From: Candidatus Bathyarchaeota archaeon
GTDB lineage: Archaea; Thermoproteota; Bathyarchaeia; TCS64
DNA length: 32,918 bases
Assembly (NCBI GenBank): GCA_014729945.1
Contig: WJJC01000054.1
Location: 1 to 32,918 of the forward strand
Direction: 5' to 3'
The notes beneath the pieces are model-generated. The model ran no database searches. It saw only the letters and a list, made by a program, of their open reading frames with translations, and was not told where the DNA came from. The first letter of the stretch is position 1. Every line of letters begins with the position of its first letter. Below, in pieces: positions 8,047 to 16,240 of this stretch. The translations under genes were made by a program, and so were the position numbers.

Positions 8047-8686
8047 AGAGAAACTAGGATTTTTAACTCAATTAACCGGGGTGCTCTACAAGCCCCGGCA
8101 GATATTCAAATCAATGGGTGAAGGAGACCTAATCAAAGGCCTAGCTATCACGCTGGTCATGGTGATCTTAGCGGCTTACAGCAGTATGCTCTACATGAGT
8201 AAGGTTCCCTTATCGGTTGTCTCTCCTCAGCTAGAGGGAGTTGACACCAGTCAGTTTGAGGGGTCCATGGGGTTATTCGCGGGGATCGGCTCAGGTATCA
8301 CCATAATATTTGGCTGGACAGCGGCTACCCTTCTCCTACACGGCTTGGGGCATTTAAGCGGGGGAAATGGATCCATAAAACGTTTGTTCGCTATGCATGG
8401 TTTTGCCTCTGTTCCCAGTCTCTTTAATCAACTCATACGGGTAATTGATGCCTACCTAATGGATGGGAAGAGCTTGGCAGGGTACTTTGTTGCTTACAGG
8501 GATATTGAGAGCAAGGTGTTGAAGGCTTTGTTGGGAACGAATTTGTTTAATTTCTGGGGTTTCGCTACCATTGTCTTACTTGTCTTGGCCGTGGAGGAGA
8601 ACTACCAGATAGGCAGGGGAAGAGCTGTGATGATAGTATTATTGCCCAGTTTGATCTATTTCTCCTTTAACTACTTCACAGGGTAA
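8039..8686 (+). CDS. Yip1-family membrane protein
   Basis: A 215-residue protein with a short cytosolic start (FLTQLTGVLYKPRQIFKSM, the usual Yip1 'P-x-x-F' lead-in) and about five membrane segments (around 32-52, 80-103, 118-135, 166-183 and 192-210). Yip1-domain proteins are common beside archaeal ABC permeases and surface proteins, but their role there is unknown. It is the last gene of the PadR-ABC operon, starting inside the permease stop region (ATGAGTGA overlap). A T-rich tract just after its stop (about 8694-8702) overlaps the promoter of the following peptidase gene. Confidence 0.82.
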   Translation: MSEEKLGFLTQLTGVLYKPRQIFKSMGEGDLIKGLAITLVMVILAAYSSMLYMSKVPLSVVSPQLEGVDTSQFEGSMGLFAGIGSGITIIFGWTAATLLLHGLGHLSGGNGSIKRLFAMHGFASVPSLFNQLIRVIDAYLMDGKSLAGYFVAYRDIESKVLKALLGTNLFNFWGFATIVLLVLAVEENYQIGRGRAVMIVLLPSLIYFSFNYFTG

Positions 8687-8724
8687 CCCACAATTCTATT
8701 TTATCTGAATCCTACTAACTATGT

Positions 8725-10152
8725 ATGAAACCTGTTGAACGAGTTCTAGGAGACATATACAGTAGCACAGAGCCACTGGACAACGTTATTGAGCTCTGCG
8801 ATGAGTACGAGTCACGTTGGCCGGGTAGCGGCATGGATAAGGCAAGCTGCGAGTATATGGCTACGAAACTCAGAGAATATGGATTAGAAAACGTACATCT
8901 TGAGAAATTCAAGATACCGGGATGGATACGTGAATCCAGCAGCCTAGAGATGACCTCACCCAAGAGCAAGACCGTCGACTGCATAGCATTACCCATGAGC
9001 AGCCAAGGCGTGGTGGAAGCCGAGCTAATATACCTAGGATCGGGATCCATTGAGTCCTATGAGGAACGCGAGGATGAGATCGAAGGAAAAATAGTCATGG
9101 TGAACAGTGGAAACCCACGTGGTATGAGCCGTTATCTACACCGTAGCGAGAAATATCAGAGAAGCGTCATGGCTGGAGCAGTGGGCTGGATATTCATGAA
9201 CCATTACCCTGCTTATGGACCCCCTACCGGAGGTATCAGCCCTATTATCCCTGCCGTCGGTGTTAGCTACGAGGATGGAAGATATCTTGCACGGATGCTG
9301 GAGAGAGGAGGCAGGGTTAAATTAAGGCTTGAGACCCGGTGCAAAAACCTTGAGGTAGAGACCTATAATGTGATAGGTGACCTTAAGGGTAAGGCTGGAA
9401 GCGATGAGTGGCTGGTATATGGCGCCCACTATGAGGGCCATGATATCGCCGTAGGTGCCTTAGATGACGCCACAGGCGCCGCAATAGTAATGGAACTAGC
9501 ACGAACACTGGCCAAGGAGAAAACTCATCTAAAACATAACCTACGATTCATGCTATTTGGGGCGGAGGAAATAGGTCTTCACGGGAGCAGAGCCTACTGT
9601 AAAGCCCACACTGATTTTATGGAGAAAATAAGATTCTTGATAAACTTCGACGCTGCTGGGCGAGCTGGTAGACAAGGTTTCTGTATCCATGGATGGTCAA
9701 ACCTGGAGCCACTATTCCAGAGCATAATAAACGAAATAGGTATAGATCTACCCATATGGTCCAGAGTAGGACCTTACAGCGACCACTGGCCATTCCTACT
9801 GCAGGGAGCAGCTACAGCAACTATGGGTGATCCGGATGAAGCTGCAAAGAGAGCTGGAAGAGGCTTCGGGCACACCAAATATGATACAGTGGATAAAGCC
9901 GACTTACGGGTCATGCGTGAATGCGCCGGAAACGCCGCGGTGGCTGCCTTCAAGATACTGAACATGGATACCTGGCCATACGAGCAACGTTCACAAGAGG
10001 AGATTGATGAACTGGTGGATGAGGCTGGTATACATGAGACTGTGCGACTGGGATTGAAGCTGAGGAAATATCTTGAAGATAAAAATGATCTCAGACCAGA
10101 GACCCGTGAATACTTGAAACAATTATCAGGTAGCTGGGAAGAGGTTATCTAA
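8725..10152 (+). CDS. M28-family zinc aminopeptidase with PA-type insert, copy 1
   Basis: A 475-residue peptidase. All metal and catalytic residues expected for M28 are visible: His235 in GAHYEGHD, bridging Asp247 in GALDDATG, Glu281-Glu282 in FGAEEIGL, Asp309 in NFDAAG and His383 in GFGHTKYDT. A PA-like domain (about residues 85-205) precedes the catalytic core. No signal peptide is seen, so it is probably cytosolic and trims peptides from oligopeptide breakdown. The ATG at 8725 has a TATTTTAT element about 28 bases upstream, which suggests a leaderless transcript. A paralog lies at 12417-13823; the two share a 50-bp identical tract. It converges on the CapA-like gene with an eight-base overlap of the 3' ends. 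Confidence 0.92.
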   Translation: MKPVERVLGDIYSSTEPLDNVIELCDEYESRWPGSGMDKASCEYMATKLREYGLENVHLEKFKIPGWIRESSSLEMTSPKSKTVDCIALPMSSQGVVEAELIYLGSGSIESYEEREDEIEGKIVMVNSGNPRGMSRYLHRSEKYQRSVMAGAVGWIFMNHYPAYGPPTGGISPIIPAVGVSYEDGRYLARMLERGGRVKLRLETRCKNLEVETYNVIGDLKGKAGSDEWLVYGAHYEGHDIAVGALDDATGAAIVMELARTLAKEKTHLKHNLRFMLFGAEEIGLHGSRAYCKAHTDFMEKIRFLINFDAAGRAGRQGFCIHGWSNLEPLFQSIINEIGIDLPIWSRVGPYSDHWPFLLQGAATATMGDPDEAAKRAGRGFGHTKYDTVDKADLRVMRECAGNAAVAAFKILNMDTWPYEQRSQEEIDELVDEAGIHETVRLGLKLRKYLEDKNDLRPETREYLKQLSGSWEEVI

Positions 10153-11458
10153 GAGAAATAACCCCTATTTCATCCCTGTATTCTACCTTTGTATCATATA
10201 GTTTGCAGAGTTTCTGCATATTTTCTATAATCCTCTCGGCTTTTTCACCATAAGCTCTATGGGGTACACCTGCTGTGGTCCTCTGCTCTTTTAGCGGTTT
10301 ATCAGGGTCCATGTCCAGGTGGATGGGGATCAACTTAATCTCCTGTAACTCCTTTCCTTCATAATCCAGTTCAGCGACCACGCTCTCCCAGTACGCCATA
10401 TCCTGGAAGAATTTGCTCGGTGGCTTCTCCCGTGTCATGTATAATCCTACTGTTGTACCCTCCGAGTCCAGTCCCCATAATTCGTACAGATCCGCTGGCT
10501 GGCGCCTCGCTAGGGTGCTCTGGAAGATATAGTTACCCAGACTATAGAAAATGGGTTTTCCTTTATAGATCTCTATGCCTCTTAAGATGTGAGGTCCGTG
10601 GCCCATATAGATGTCTGCTCCAGCGTCTATGACTTGGTGAGCTAGATCCACCACTGCTTTGAGTGGTATCTCTTTCTCCCTGTAACCTTCCGGGGGATGG
10701 ACTTCCTCGTAGTGATCGTGAAGACTGAACATAACCCAATCGCTTATCTGAGAAGCGTCCCTGACAGCCCTAAGGTTTTCCTCAAGGTCTACTGGATGTG
10801 GATCATATTCTCTAAGGGTCTTCTCCCCGGGTACGAACTTGTGTCCTCTTGTTGGGAAGTTAAAACCATCCTCATATTCCTCTGGTAATAACCCGAGGTT
10901 ACTTGCAACTGATTTGAGTCTATCCCAGTCCTCAGAGTCTAGATTATACCTTGGCTTGAGCCTCATGGGGTTTACACCCGGCCTACCGATAACGTCTTTT
11001 CTGGCGTGTCCGGCTAATCCCAGCTCCCAAGTGGTTGCTGATAATAAGCTAACTATCCCCTTACTAGTCTCCATGAAAGCTGGCTCTCTGGCTTCCGCGA
11101 GGTTCGTACCTGCTCCAGCGTGATATATTCCAACCTGATTCAGATATTTCGTAGTGGCTTTTAACCCTCCCTCAGTGTAATCCATTGCATGGTTATTGGC
11201 TCTGCTAACGATTTTGAAGCCCTGGTTCTTAATATCTTGAGCAACCTGCGGTTCGGCTTGTCCATAAGCATCGTATTTTCCAGCCCCAATAGGGTAGCCC
11301 TCAAAGTCATGGATGGCTATCTCAAGGTTCATGAATGACACATCAGCGCCATGTATATGCTCGAAGATTGCGTTTACGTCTTCTTGTTCCCTGTATTGAT
11401 GTATACATCGTGCTTGGAAGGCGTCACCTGCTAAGAAGAATGATGTTTCCTTTGACAA
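10145..11458 (-). CDS. CapA/PgsA-like metallophosphatase-fold protein
   Basis: A 437-residue protein of the CapA (poly-gamma-glutamate synthesis) family, which has a calcineurin-like metallophosphoesterase fold. Visible signatures are FLAGDAF (8-14), SFMNLEIAI (about 41-49), SRANNHAMDYTEGGL (about 84-98), SLHDHYEE (about 248-255) and GHGPHILRGIEIYKGKPIFYSLGNYIFQ (about 283-310). In bacteria CapA takes part in capsule polyglutamate synthesis; the substrate of cytosolic archaeal homologs is unknown. There is no signal peptide and no capB or capC nearby. The start is a TTG at 11458 with a reversed TTTTATGC element about 30 bases upstream. It sits between the two M28 peptidases, so a role in peptide or gamma-glutamyl metabolism is tempting but only inferred. 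Confidence 0.85.
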   Translation of the reverse strand: MSKETSFFLAGDAFQARCIHQYREQEDVNAIFEHIHGADVSFMNLEIAIHDFEGYPIGAGKYDAYGQAEPQVAQDIKNQGFKIVSRANNHAMDYTEGGLKATTKYLNQVGIYHAGAGTNLAEAREPAFMETSKGIVSLLSATTWELGLAGHARKDVIGRPGVNPMRLKPRYNLDSEDWDRLKSVASNLGLLPEEYEDGFNFPTRGHKFVPGEKTLREYDPHPVDLEENLRAVRDASQISDWVMFSLHDHYEEVHPPEGYREKEIPLKAVVDLAHQVIDAGADIYMGHGPHILRGIEIYKGKPIFYSLGNYIFQSTLARRQPADLYELWGLDSEGTTVGLYMTREKPPSKFFQDMAYWESVVAELDYEGKELQEIKLIPIHLDMDPDKPLKEQRTTAGVPHRAYGEKAERIIENMQKLCKLYDTKVEYRDEIGVISLR

Positions 11459-11540
11459 TTTAGATCAATGATGTGTTGTAGATGGGCATAAAACTGTTTT
11501 CGGTGGAAACCAGTTTAAACTATTGATTAATTTGTATTAT

Positions 11541-11822
11541 ATGATTCCAGTCATTGAGTCTCCATGGAGTCCAGTTAATATAGCTCAGTTGAATGATCAG
11601 GTGGTACGCGTAGCCTATTTTAAGGGGAGTATTACTTGTATAAACATGATGAATAGGATTAGTTATTCTATGTCTTCCATGGAAGAATTCGGGTTAATCT
11701 GGAAGAGTGTTTAATTTTGAGAAGGGGTAGCTGTTCCTGTACGAAAAAGTGTACTACATAAATCGAAGTCAACATCCCCCATTATTGTACTTCTCCTTGA
11801 ACCATCCGAACATCAACTATGA
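11541..11822 (+). pseudogene. Decayed cupin-domain gene, readable across three frames
   Basis: The first frame reads MIPVIESPWSPVNIAQLNDQ followed by VVRVAYFKG, the start of a typical small cupin. At the G4 run 11624-11627 the reading must shift. The next frame continues EYYLYKHDE, TAG, D, TAG, LFYVFHGRIRVNLEE. This is the cupin metal-motif region with two stops (11654-11656 and 11660-11662) where the family has Glu; each is one G-to-T change from GAG. After another shift near 11724-11727 the third frame gives VAVPVRKSVLHKSKSTSP and IIVLLLEPSEHQL, matching the usual cupin tail. The motif's first Trp-His also reads Leu-Tyr. Two frameshifts, two stops and lost metal ligands mark a dead gene of about 94 codons. 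It ends at TGA 11820-11822, just before the ASCH gene's promoter. Confidence 0.8.
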
Positions 11823-11841
11823 GAACTAGATTCCAAATATG

Positions 11842-11849
11842 TATAAAAT
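11842..11849 (+). promoter_or_regulatory. TATA box of the ASCH-domain gene
   Basis: TATAAAAT is centred about 30 bases before the ATG at 11876. This spacing places the transcription start at or next to the ATG and rules against an upstream in-frame ATG at 11819, which precedes the box. Confidence 0.55.
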
Positions 11850-11875
11850 ATACCGGTATTATTCAGAGGGATATT

Positions 11876-12340
11876 ATGGTATACTCTAAACAAGTTCTCA
11901 CGTTCTGGGAAAAGGTGAAAAAAGAGACCGGGATAACTGGAGATTATGCTGATGCTTGGAGTTTTGGTGATAACTCGGAACTCGCTGATGAACTACTGCA
12001 CGTCATCAAGAGAGGCATCAAACGTACCACGACTTCTCTAGTAATCGAGAACCAGTTAGAGGATTGGCCTGACCCAAAGATAGGTGACTATGATATTATA
12101 CTTGATGGAAAGGGTGTACCTGCGTTAGTCATTGAGACTGTTAGTGTAAGGAAGGTAAAATACCGGGATGTAGACACTGAGCATGCTTACTGGGAGGGAG
12201 AAGGCGACCGAGATCTTGAGACCTACTTCAAAGAGCATGACAAATATTATCGACGGCGTGGAGAAGAACTTGGCTTTGAATTCAACAAAGATATGATGGT
12301 CTATCTCAGCAAATTCAAAGTCGTCTACGTAGAAGAGTAG
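11876..12340 (+). CDS. ASCH-domain protein
   Basis: A 154-residue protein of the ASCH superfamily, a small PUA-like beta-barrel thought to bind RNA or nucleotides. Typical features are FWEKVKKETG near the N-terminus, WSFGDNSELADELLHVIKRGIKRTTTSLV (a GKKTATSS-like motif), PKIGDYDIILDGKGVPALVIETVSVRKVKYRDVD and the C-terminal acidic-aromatic EHAYWEGEGDRDLETYFKEHDKYY. This matches the longer bacterial ASCH subtype. Some ASCH proteins are RNA-processing enzymes or N4-acetylcytidine amidohydrolases, so a nucleoside or RNA substrate is plausible but unproved. A good TATA box fixes the start at 11876. Thirteen bases separate its stop from a possible TTG start of the next peptidase. Confidence 0.82.
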   Translation: MVYSKQVLTFWEKVKKETGITGDYADAWSFGDNSELADELLHVIKRGIKRTTTSLVIENQLEDWPDPKIGDYDIILDGKGVPALVIETVSVRKVKYRDVDTEHAYWEGEGDRDLETYFKEHDKYYRRRGEELGFEFNKDMMVYLSKFKVVYVEE

Positions 12341-12416
12341 CCTCATCTTCGGGTTGAAGGTTTTATATCTTCACCCAGCGCCAGTATATGCGGAGAAGAT
12401 TTTGACAAACCCATAC

Positions 12417-13823
12417 TTGGAAGTTGATAAAAAGATCATGGCGGAGATCTACACGAGCTCCGAGCCCATGGACAACCTAGAAATACTATGTGATGTCCAC
12501 GGAAGCAGATTCCCTGGACTACCCGGAGACAAGGGCGCAGTGGATTATATCATCGAAAAATTCAAGGAGTATGGCCTTGAGAATGTGCACGCAGAGGACT
12601 TCACTATACCGGGATGGAAACGTGGACCAGCTACACTGGAAGTAGTAAGCCCCGTAGAGAAGAAATTTGACGTGATCAGTCTACCCCACAGCATAGGGGA
12701 TGAAGTAGAAGCTGAATTAGTCTTCATCGGTCCAGGCGCTATAAAGGACTATGATGAAGATAAGATTAAGGGCAAGATACTAATGGTTACCTCAGAAAGT
12801 CCCCCTGATATGGAGCGTTTCCTTCACAGGAGTGAGAAATATATGCGCAGCGTTATGGCTGGAGCAGTGGGCTGGATATTCATGAACCATTACCCTGCTT
12901 ATGGTCCCCCCACAGGTGGCATAAACCCCGTAATACCTGCATTGGGTATATCTCATGAGGACGGATCTTATCTTGCTCGTTTATTAGCGCGAGAAGGTAA
13001 GGTTGTTTGCCGTCTCAAGACCACTGACGAGAACGTTGACATAAAGACTTGGAACGTTATCGGAGACGTGGTACCGGATACCTCCGTGGATGATGAGTAT
13101 TTAGTGGTAGGCAGTCATCTTGATGGTCACGATATTAGTCAGGGCGCCGTAGACCCGGCGAGTGGAGCCGTAACCGTTATGGAGATCGCTAGAAACCTCA
13201 ACAAAGTCAAAGACCAGCTAAAACGTAGAGTAAGATGCATGACTTTCGGTGCAGAAGAGATAGGCCTATACGGTAGCTACGAGTACGCCGATAAACATCA
13301 AGATGAACTTGATAAATGCAGATTCATGCTTAACCTGGATGCAGCCGGTGGAGAAGGGAAAAAGGGATTAAATATCCACGATTTCCCCTCAATCGAGAAA
13401 CTGATTAAGAAATGGGAGGAAAAGATGGTAGCTGAGATACCCACAAAACAGGGTGTAAGCCCATACAGTGACCACTGGCCTTTCTTCCTAAAGAGCGTTC
13501 CATGCGCTAGCAACTCCGATCCTACTAAAACCCGGAGTGGTAGAGGATATGGACATACAAGATACGATACGTTGGACAAAGTGGATATCAAGTACCTGCA
13601 TCTTGCAGCTGCTAACCACTCACGGATACTACTCAGGGTTGCAAATGAGGAGAACTGGAGCCCAAGACGTAAGACCCAGGAAGAGATCGAGGCTTTCATC
13701 GAGGAACAGGGTTATGATAGAACAGTTGCTCTTGCTGACGAGATGAGAGATTACATAAAGGAGAACTATAAGACGATCCACCCTGACACCAAGCTGTGGA
13801 TCGAACGCGGTGGGGCATGGTAG
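12417..13823 (+). CDS. M28-family zinc aminopeptidase with PA-type insert, copy 2
   Basis: A paralog of the peptidase at 8725-10152, roughly half identical along its length. The M28 ligands are kept: His in SHLDGHD, Asp in GAVDPASG, Glu-Glu in FGAEEIGLYGS, Asp in NLDAAGG and His in YGHTRYDT. The residue after the bridging Asp is Pro rather than the more usual Asn or Asp. The start is uncertain. TTG at 12417 matches the length of the paralog and lies about 27 bases after a TATAT element (12385-12389). ATG at 12438 and TTG at 12354 are in the same frame. A substrate preference different from copy 1 is likely, but cannot be read from sequence. A T6 run at 13841-13846 follows the stop. Confidence 0.9.
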   Translation: MEVDKKIMAEIYTSSEPMDNLEILCDVHGSRFPGLPGDKGAVDYIIEKFKEYGLENVHAEDFTIPGWKRGPATLEVVSPVEKKFDVISLPHSIGDEVEAELVFIGPGAIKDYDEDKIKGKILMVTSESPPDMERFLHRSEKYMRSVMAGAVGWIFMNHYPAYGPPTGGINPVIPALGISHEDGSYLARLLAREGKVVCRLKTTDENVDIKTWNVIGDVVPDTSVDDEYLVVGSHLDGHDISQGAVDPASGAVTVMEIARNLNKVKDQLKRRVRCMTFGAEEIGLYGSYEYADKHQDELDKCRFMLNLDAAGGEGKKGLNIHDFPSIEKLIKKWEEKMVAEIPTKQGVSPYSDHWPFFLKSVPCASNSDPTKTRSGRGYGHTRYDTLDKVDIKYLHLAAANHSRILLRVANEENWSPRRKTQEEIEAFIEEQGYDRTVALADEMRDYIKENYKTIHPDTKLWIERGGAW

Positions 13824-13840
13824 GCTAATACTATATCAAC

Positions 13841-13857
13841 TTTTTTATCCTAATTTT
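13841..13857 (+). terminator. T-rich terminator after M28 copy 2
   Basis: TTTTTT, then TAATTTTAT, starts 18 bases after the stop codon. Archaeal transcription commonly ends at such runs without a hairpin. Confidence 0.4.
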
Positions 13858-13956
13858 ATAGATTTATCCTCTATACCCCTTTATTTATACAGGAATCTGA
13901 CTAATCCACCCATACCTTTAATCTATTGTTTTATGCAAATAGAATAGGGTCCATCC

Positions 13957-15342
13957 ATGAGTAGTACAGGATATGATGTAATCGTTGTAGGAGCAGGCAT
14001 CAGCGGGTTACTATCAGCTATAGCTCTCAGCAAAGAAGGTAAGAAAGTTCTGGTACTTGAAAAAGAAGATTATGTTGGCGGAGTCTGTCGATCCTATGAG
14101 GTTGATGGATACACCGTTGATACCGGTCCCCACATTATTACGCGACTGGACAGAGGTCCCTTGAAGGTTCTTATAGACAAATACTTCGACTTGGTCCCTT
14201 ACTTCATCCCTTTCGGTAAATACTATATTAGGATCAATAACAAGGTAAAGCAGTTTCCTTGGAGTGTAAAAGACTGGATGATGTTTGACTTAATCCCCGT
14301 TGAGGATAGGTCATTACTTATGAAGGCGGTGTTTGATATTGCCTATCTCATCAACACTGGTGCAGATATGACTCAGGTTAGTATACAGGATATCACTCCC
14401 GGGGGTTTATCCCCTGTATCAGTCGCTTTTCTAGACTATCTATCATATTTCATGTTGGGAACCGGACCAAAGAACGCCCCTGTCTCCAGATTCATTGATA
14501 GAAAGAGCTACAAGATTGAGAAACCAAAAGAGGAAAACGGGTTAAAGGTACCCTACATGGGGCGTCTCTATAATATGCTGATCGGTGGGAAGCCCACGGA
14601 TCAATATTATCCCCGCGGTGGGGTCCAGAAAATAGTTGATGCCTTAATGTACTCTCTCCCAGAGGATGTGGATATTCATACAGGCGAGAAACTGGTTAAA
14701 GTAATAACTAAGAAGGCTAGGAAACGATACGATATAGTAGACCGTGTCTCAGGAATAGTTACTGATAAATCGGAATATGAAGCCGATACGGTGGTTTACT
14801 CGGGCTATGCTACTGATATCCCTAGCTTGGTTGAGACCGAACTACCTCAGGATTATATGAGGAATCTAAAGAAAATTGAGAAAGTGAATAGTCTCAGTGT
14901 CTGGCTTGGATTGGATGACCCTGTTTTCCGGGACGAGGGCAGTGAGATGTGGATCTCTACAGACGAGGATAAATTCCATACCTGGCTAATACCCACCAGT
15001 AACTACGACCAATTCCTTGCACCACCCGGAAAACATCTAGTTGGGTTCGCATTCATTAAACCAGGTGGTATGAGCTTGGATAAAGCCAAAGAGAAAGCGA
15101 GAAACACCATTTTCAATACGGTTCCTGAACTTGAGGAGCATCTGGACATGCTTCACTATCAGGAACTCGTCCCTGAGAAAGCTACTTGGAGTATTAACGC
15201 AGGCTTTGGCTCAGTTGAGACGCCTATCGAGAACATGTACTGTGTTGGTAGCGATGCTTTCAAACGAAGCATGGGTTTAACGAGGGTAGGTTACTCGGTG
15301 TTAAAGATGCTAGAAAATATGGGTATGGGGTATCTAGGCTAA
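13957..15342 (+). CDS. FAD-dependent oxidoreductase, phytoene-desaturase/amine-oxidase-like
   Basis: A 461-residue flavoprotein. The dinucleotide-binding fold is at residues 8-40 (VIVVGAGISGLLSAIALS, then LVLEKEDYVGG, CRSYEVDGYTVDTGPH). The C-terminal FAD motif is near 429-455 (ENMYCVGSDAFKRSMGLTRVGYSVLKMLENM). This resembles the CrtI, protoporphyrinogen oxidase and geranylgeranyl-reductase-like group of isoprenoid or porphyrin oxidoreductases; the substrate is unknown. Hydrophobic stretches in the middle (around 115-160) may form a substrate or membrane-contact region. A GTTTTATG element about 25 bases before the ATG supports a leaderless start. No carotenoid or quinone genes lie nearby, so it stands as a single unit. 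Its last nine bases overlap the convergent regulator fragment. Confidence 0.85.
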   Translation: MSSTGYDVIVVGAGISGLLSAIALSKEGKKVLVLEKEDYVGGVCRSYEVDGYTVDTGPHIITRLDRGPLKVLIDKYFDLVPYFIPFGKYYIRINNKVKQFPWSVKDWMMFDLIPVEDRSLLMKAVFDIAYLINTGADMTQVSIQDITPGGLSPVSVAFLDYLSYFMLGTGPKNAPVSRFIDRKSYKIEKPKEENGLKVPYMGRLYNMLIGGKPTDQYYPRGGVQKIVDALMYSLPEDVDIHTGEKLVKVITKKARKRYDIVDRVSGIVTDKSEYEADTVVYSGYATDIPSLVETELPQDYMRNLKKIEKVNSLSVWLGLDDPVFRDEGSEMWISTDEDKFHTWLIPTSNYDQFLAPPGKHLVGFAFIKPGGMSLDKAKEKARNTIFNTVPELEEHLDMLHYQELVPEKATWSINAGFGSVETPIENMYCVGSDAFKRSMGLTRVGYSVLKMLENMGMGYLG

Positions 15343-15675
15343 GTCTTTCATAGCCCTGTCTATCAATTCCTGTGGCCACACCTCAGAGGCTTTTTCCCAA
15401 TAGAAATTAAATACATCATATGCCCATTTCAGAGTGTTCTCATCTCGGCTCTTGAAACCTGTACAGTCGATCTCATTCTCAATTGTCTTGAAACTGATCA
15501 GTCCGACCTCCTTCTCGGTGAATATTAATTCGAGGGGAACATCCTCAATGAAACGAGTATCTAATAACTGAGGGTCTTCAAGGTCTCTTGTTTTTACATT
15601 GAATCTCCGCCACACCCCGGGTGGAGGTTCGATTTTTTTGTAGTGAAAAAATGGAACTCGATACCTTTCTTGACT
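15334..15675 (-). pseudogene. Truncated transcriptional regulator: C-terminal DUF1724-like domain only
   Basis: The frame ending at 15334 reads RFIEDVPLELIFTEKEVGLISF, then FKSRDENTLKWAYDVFNFYWEKASEVWPQ. This is the C-terminal ligand-domain pattern of archaeal DUF1724/FilR1-type winged-helix regulators. The frame stays open upstream to a TAA at 15676-15678 without any ATG. The only start-like codon is a GTG at 15615, which would give 93 residues. The N-terminal DNA-binding half, normally about 150 residues, is absent. I therefore call it a 5'-truncated relic, though a stand-alone effector domain of 93 residues starting at the GTG cannot be excluded. Its 3' end overlaps the flavoprotein gene by nine bases. 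Confidence 0.55.
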
Positions 15676-15713
15676 TTATCCTACGGGGCTAAAATGTACC
15701 GGAAATGGTTGCT

Positions 15714-15833
15714 TCAGATAATATGTTCTAGGACGAGTGTATCCAATGCGCAAACTGTATAGATGTCTGCTCCAGAAACGTCATCCAGTTTAATTGGATA
15801 ATCTAGAGGTATATCTAACCAGACCCAATACAC
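15714..15833 (-). pseudogene. Short gene remnant, possibly alkylmercury-lyase-like
   Basis: A 39-codon open stretch from GTG 15833 to TGA 15714-15716 reads WLDIPLDYPIKLDDVSGADI, then YTVCALDTLVLEHII. The YxxCALDT block resembles the YAWCALDTL signature around an active-site cysteine of MerB (organomercurial lyase) and its non-mercury relatives. Nothing else of such a gene is readable on either side, and a stop follows at once. The match is short, so this is a suggestion only. Together with the adjacent truncated regulator it marks a patch of gene debris. Confidence 0.33.
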
Positions 15834-15889
15834 TTATCTGATATAATTAAAGGATAAGAAATTTGAACCAGTCCAGGTAAACTCCTTTT

Positions 15890-16222
15890 ATGAACCTCAT
15901 ACAGTTCTTAACAGGTTTATTGGTGGCAGGGGAGAGTATTATACTGTACTTTGTGATGAAGTATAAGAGTTCACCATGGCTGACCCCTATGAACAGGGCT
16001 TACGTGGTTATTGATATAATCACTGGGTTAACTTTACTGGCATCCGGTTTGAAGTGGATTCCAGTCCAGAGGATCATACTACTGACATCCGCTTTGATCC
16101 ACATATACAGAGATTATGAGGCATACCGGGGCATGGAGAACAGGTACGCCTTCAATACGCCTCTATTAGTTGTGTTAAATATCAGGTTATTAGCCTTGTT
16201 TTACGTTATACAGAACAATTAA
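15890..16222 (+). CDS. Small membrane protein of unknown function
   Basis: A 110-residue protein with about four hydrophobic segments (residues 3-23, 36-53, 60-75 and 90-107), separated by short loops with NRAY and YRDYEAYRGMENRY. I do not recognise the family. An A/T-rich ATATAATTAAAGG element (15841-15853) lies 37-49 bases upstream. It ends 18 bases before a zf-HC2-like gene on the same strand, so the two are probably co-transcribed, and the pair may work together at the membrane. Confidence 0.6.
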   Translation: MNLIQFLTGLLVAGESIILYFVMKYKSSPWLTPMNRAYVVIDIITGLTLLASGLKWIPVQRIILLTSALIHIYRDYEAYRGMENRYAFNTPLLVVLNIRLLALFYVIQNN

Positions 16223-16240
16223 AACATACAAAATGGCGCT

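Noticed and set aside
11654..11662. Two TAG codons read as an amino acid (pyrrolysine-like recoding) in the cupin
   Set aside because: The same gene also needs two frameshifts and has lost its metal ligands, and both TAGs replace Glu by single-base changes. Decay explains all of this.
11819..11875. Upstream extension of the ASCH protein from ATG 11819
   Set aside because: A TATA box at 11842-11849 lies inside the extension, and the extra residues have no counterpart in the family.
13298..13699. 133-codon open frame on the minus strand
   Set aside because: It is antisense to the catalytic end of M28 copy 2, where the conserved His and Asp motifs are encoded on the plus strand.
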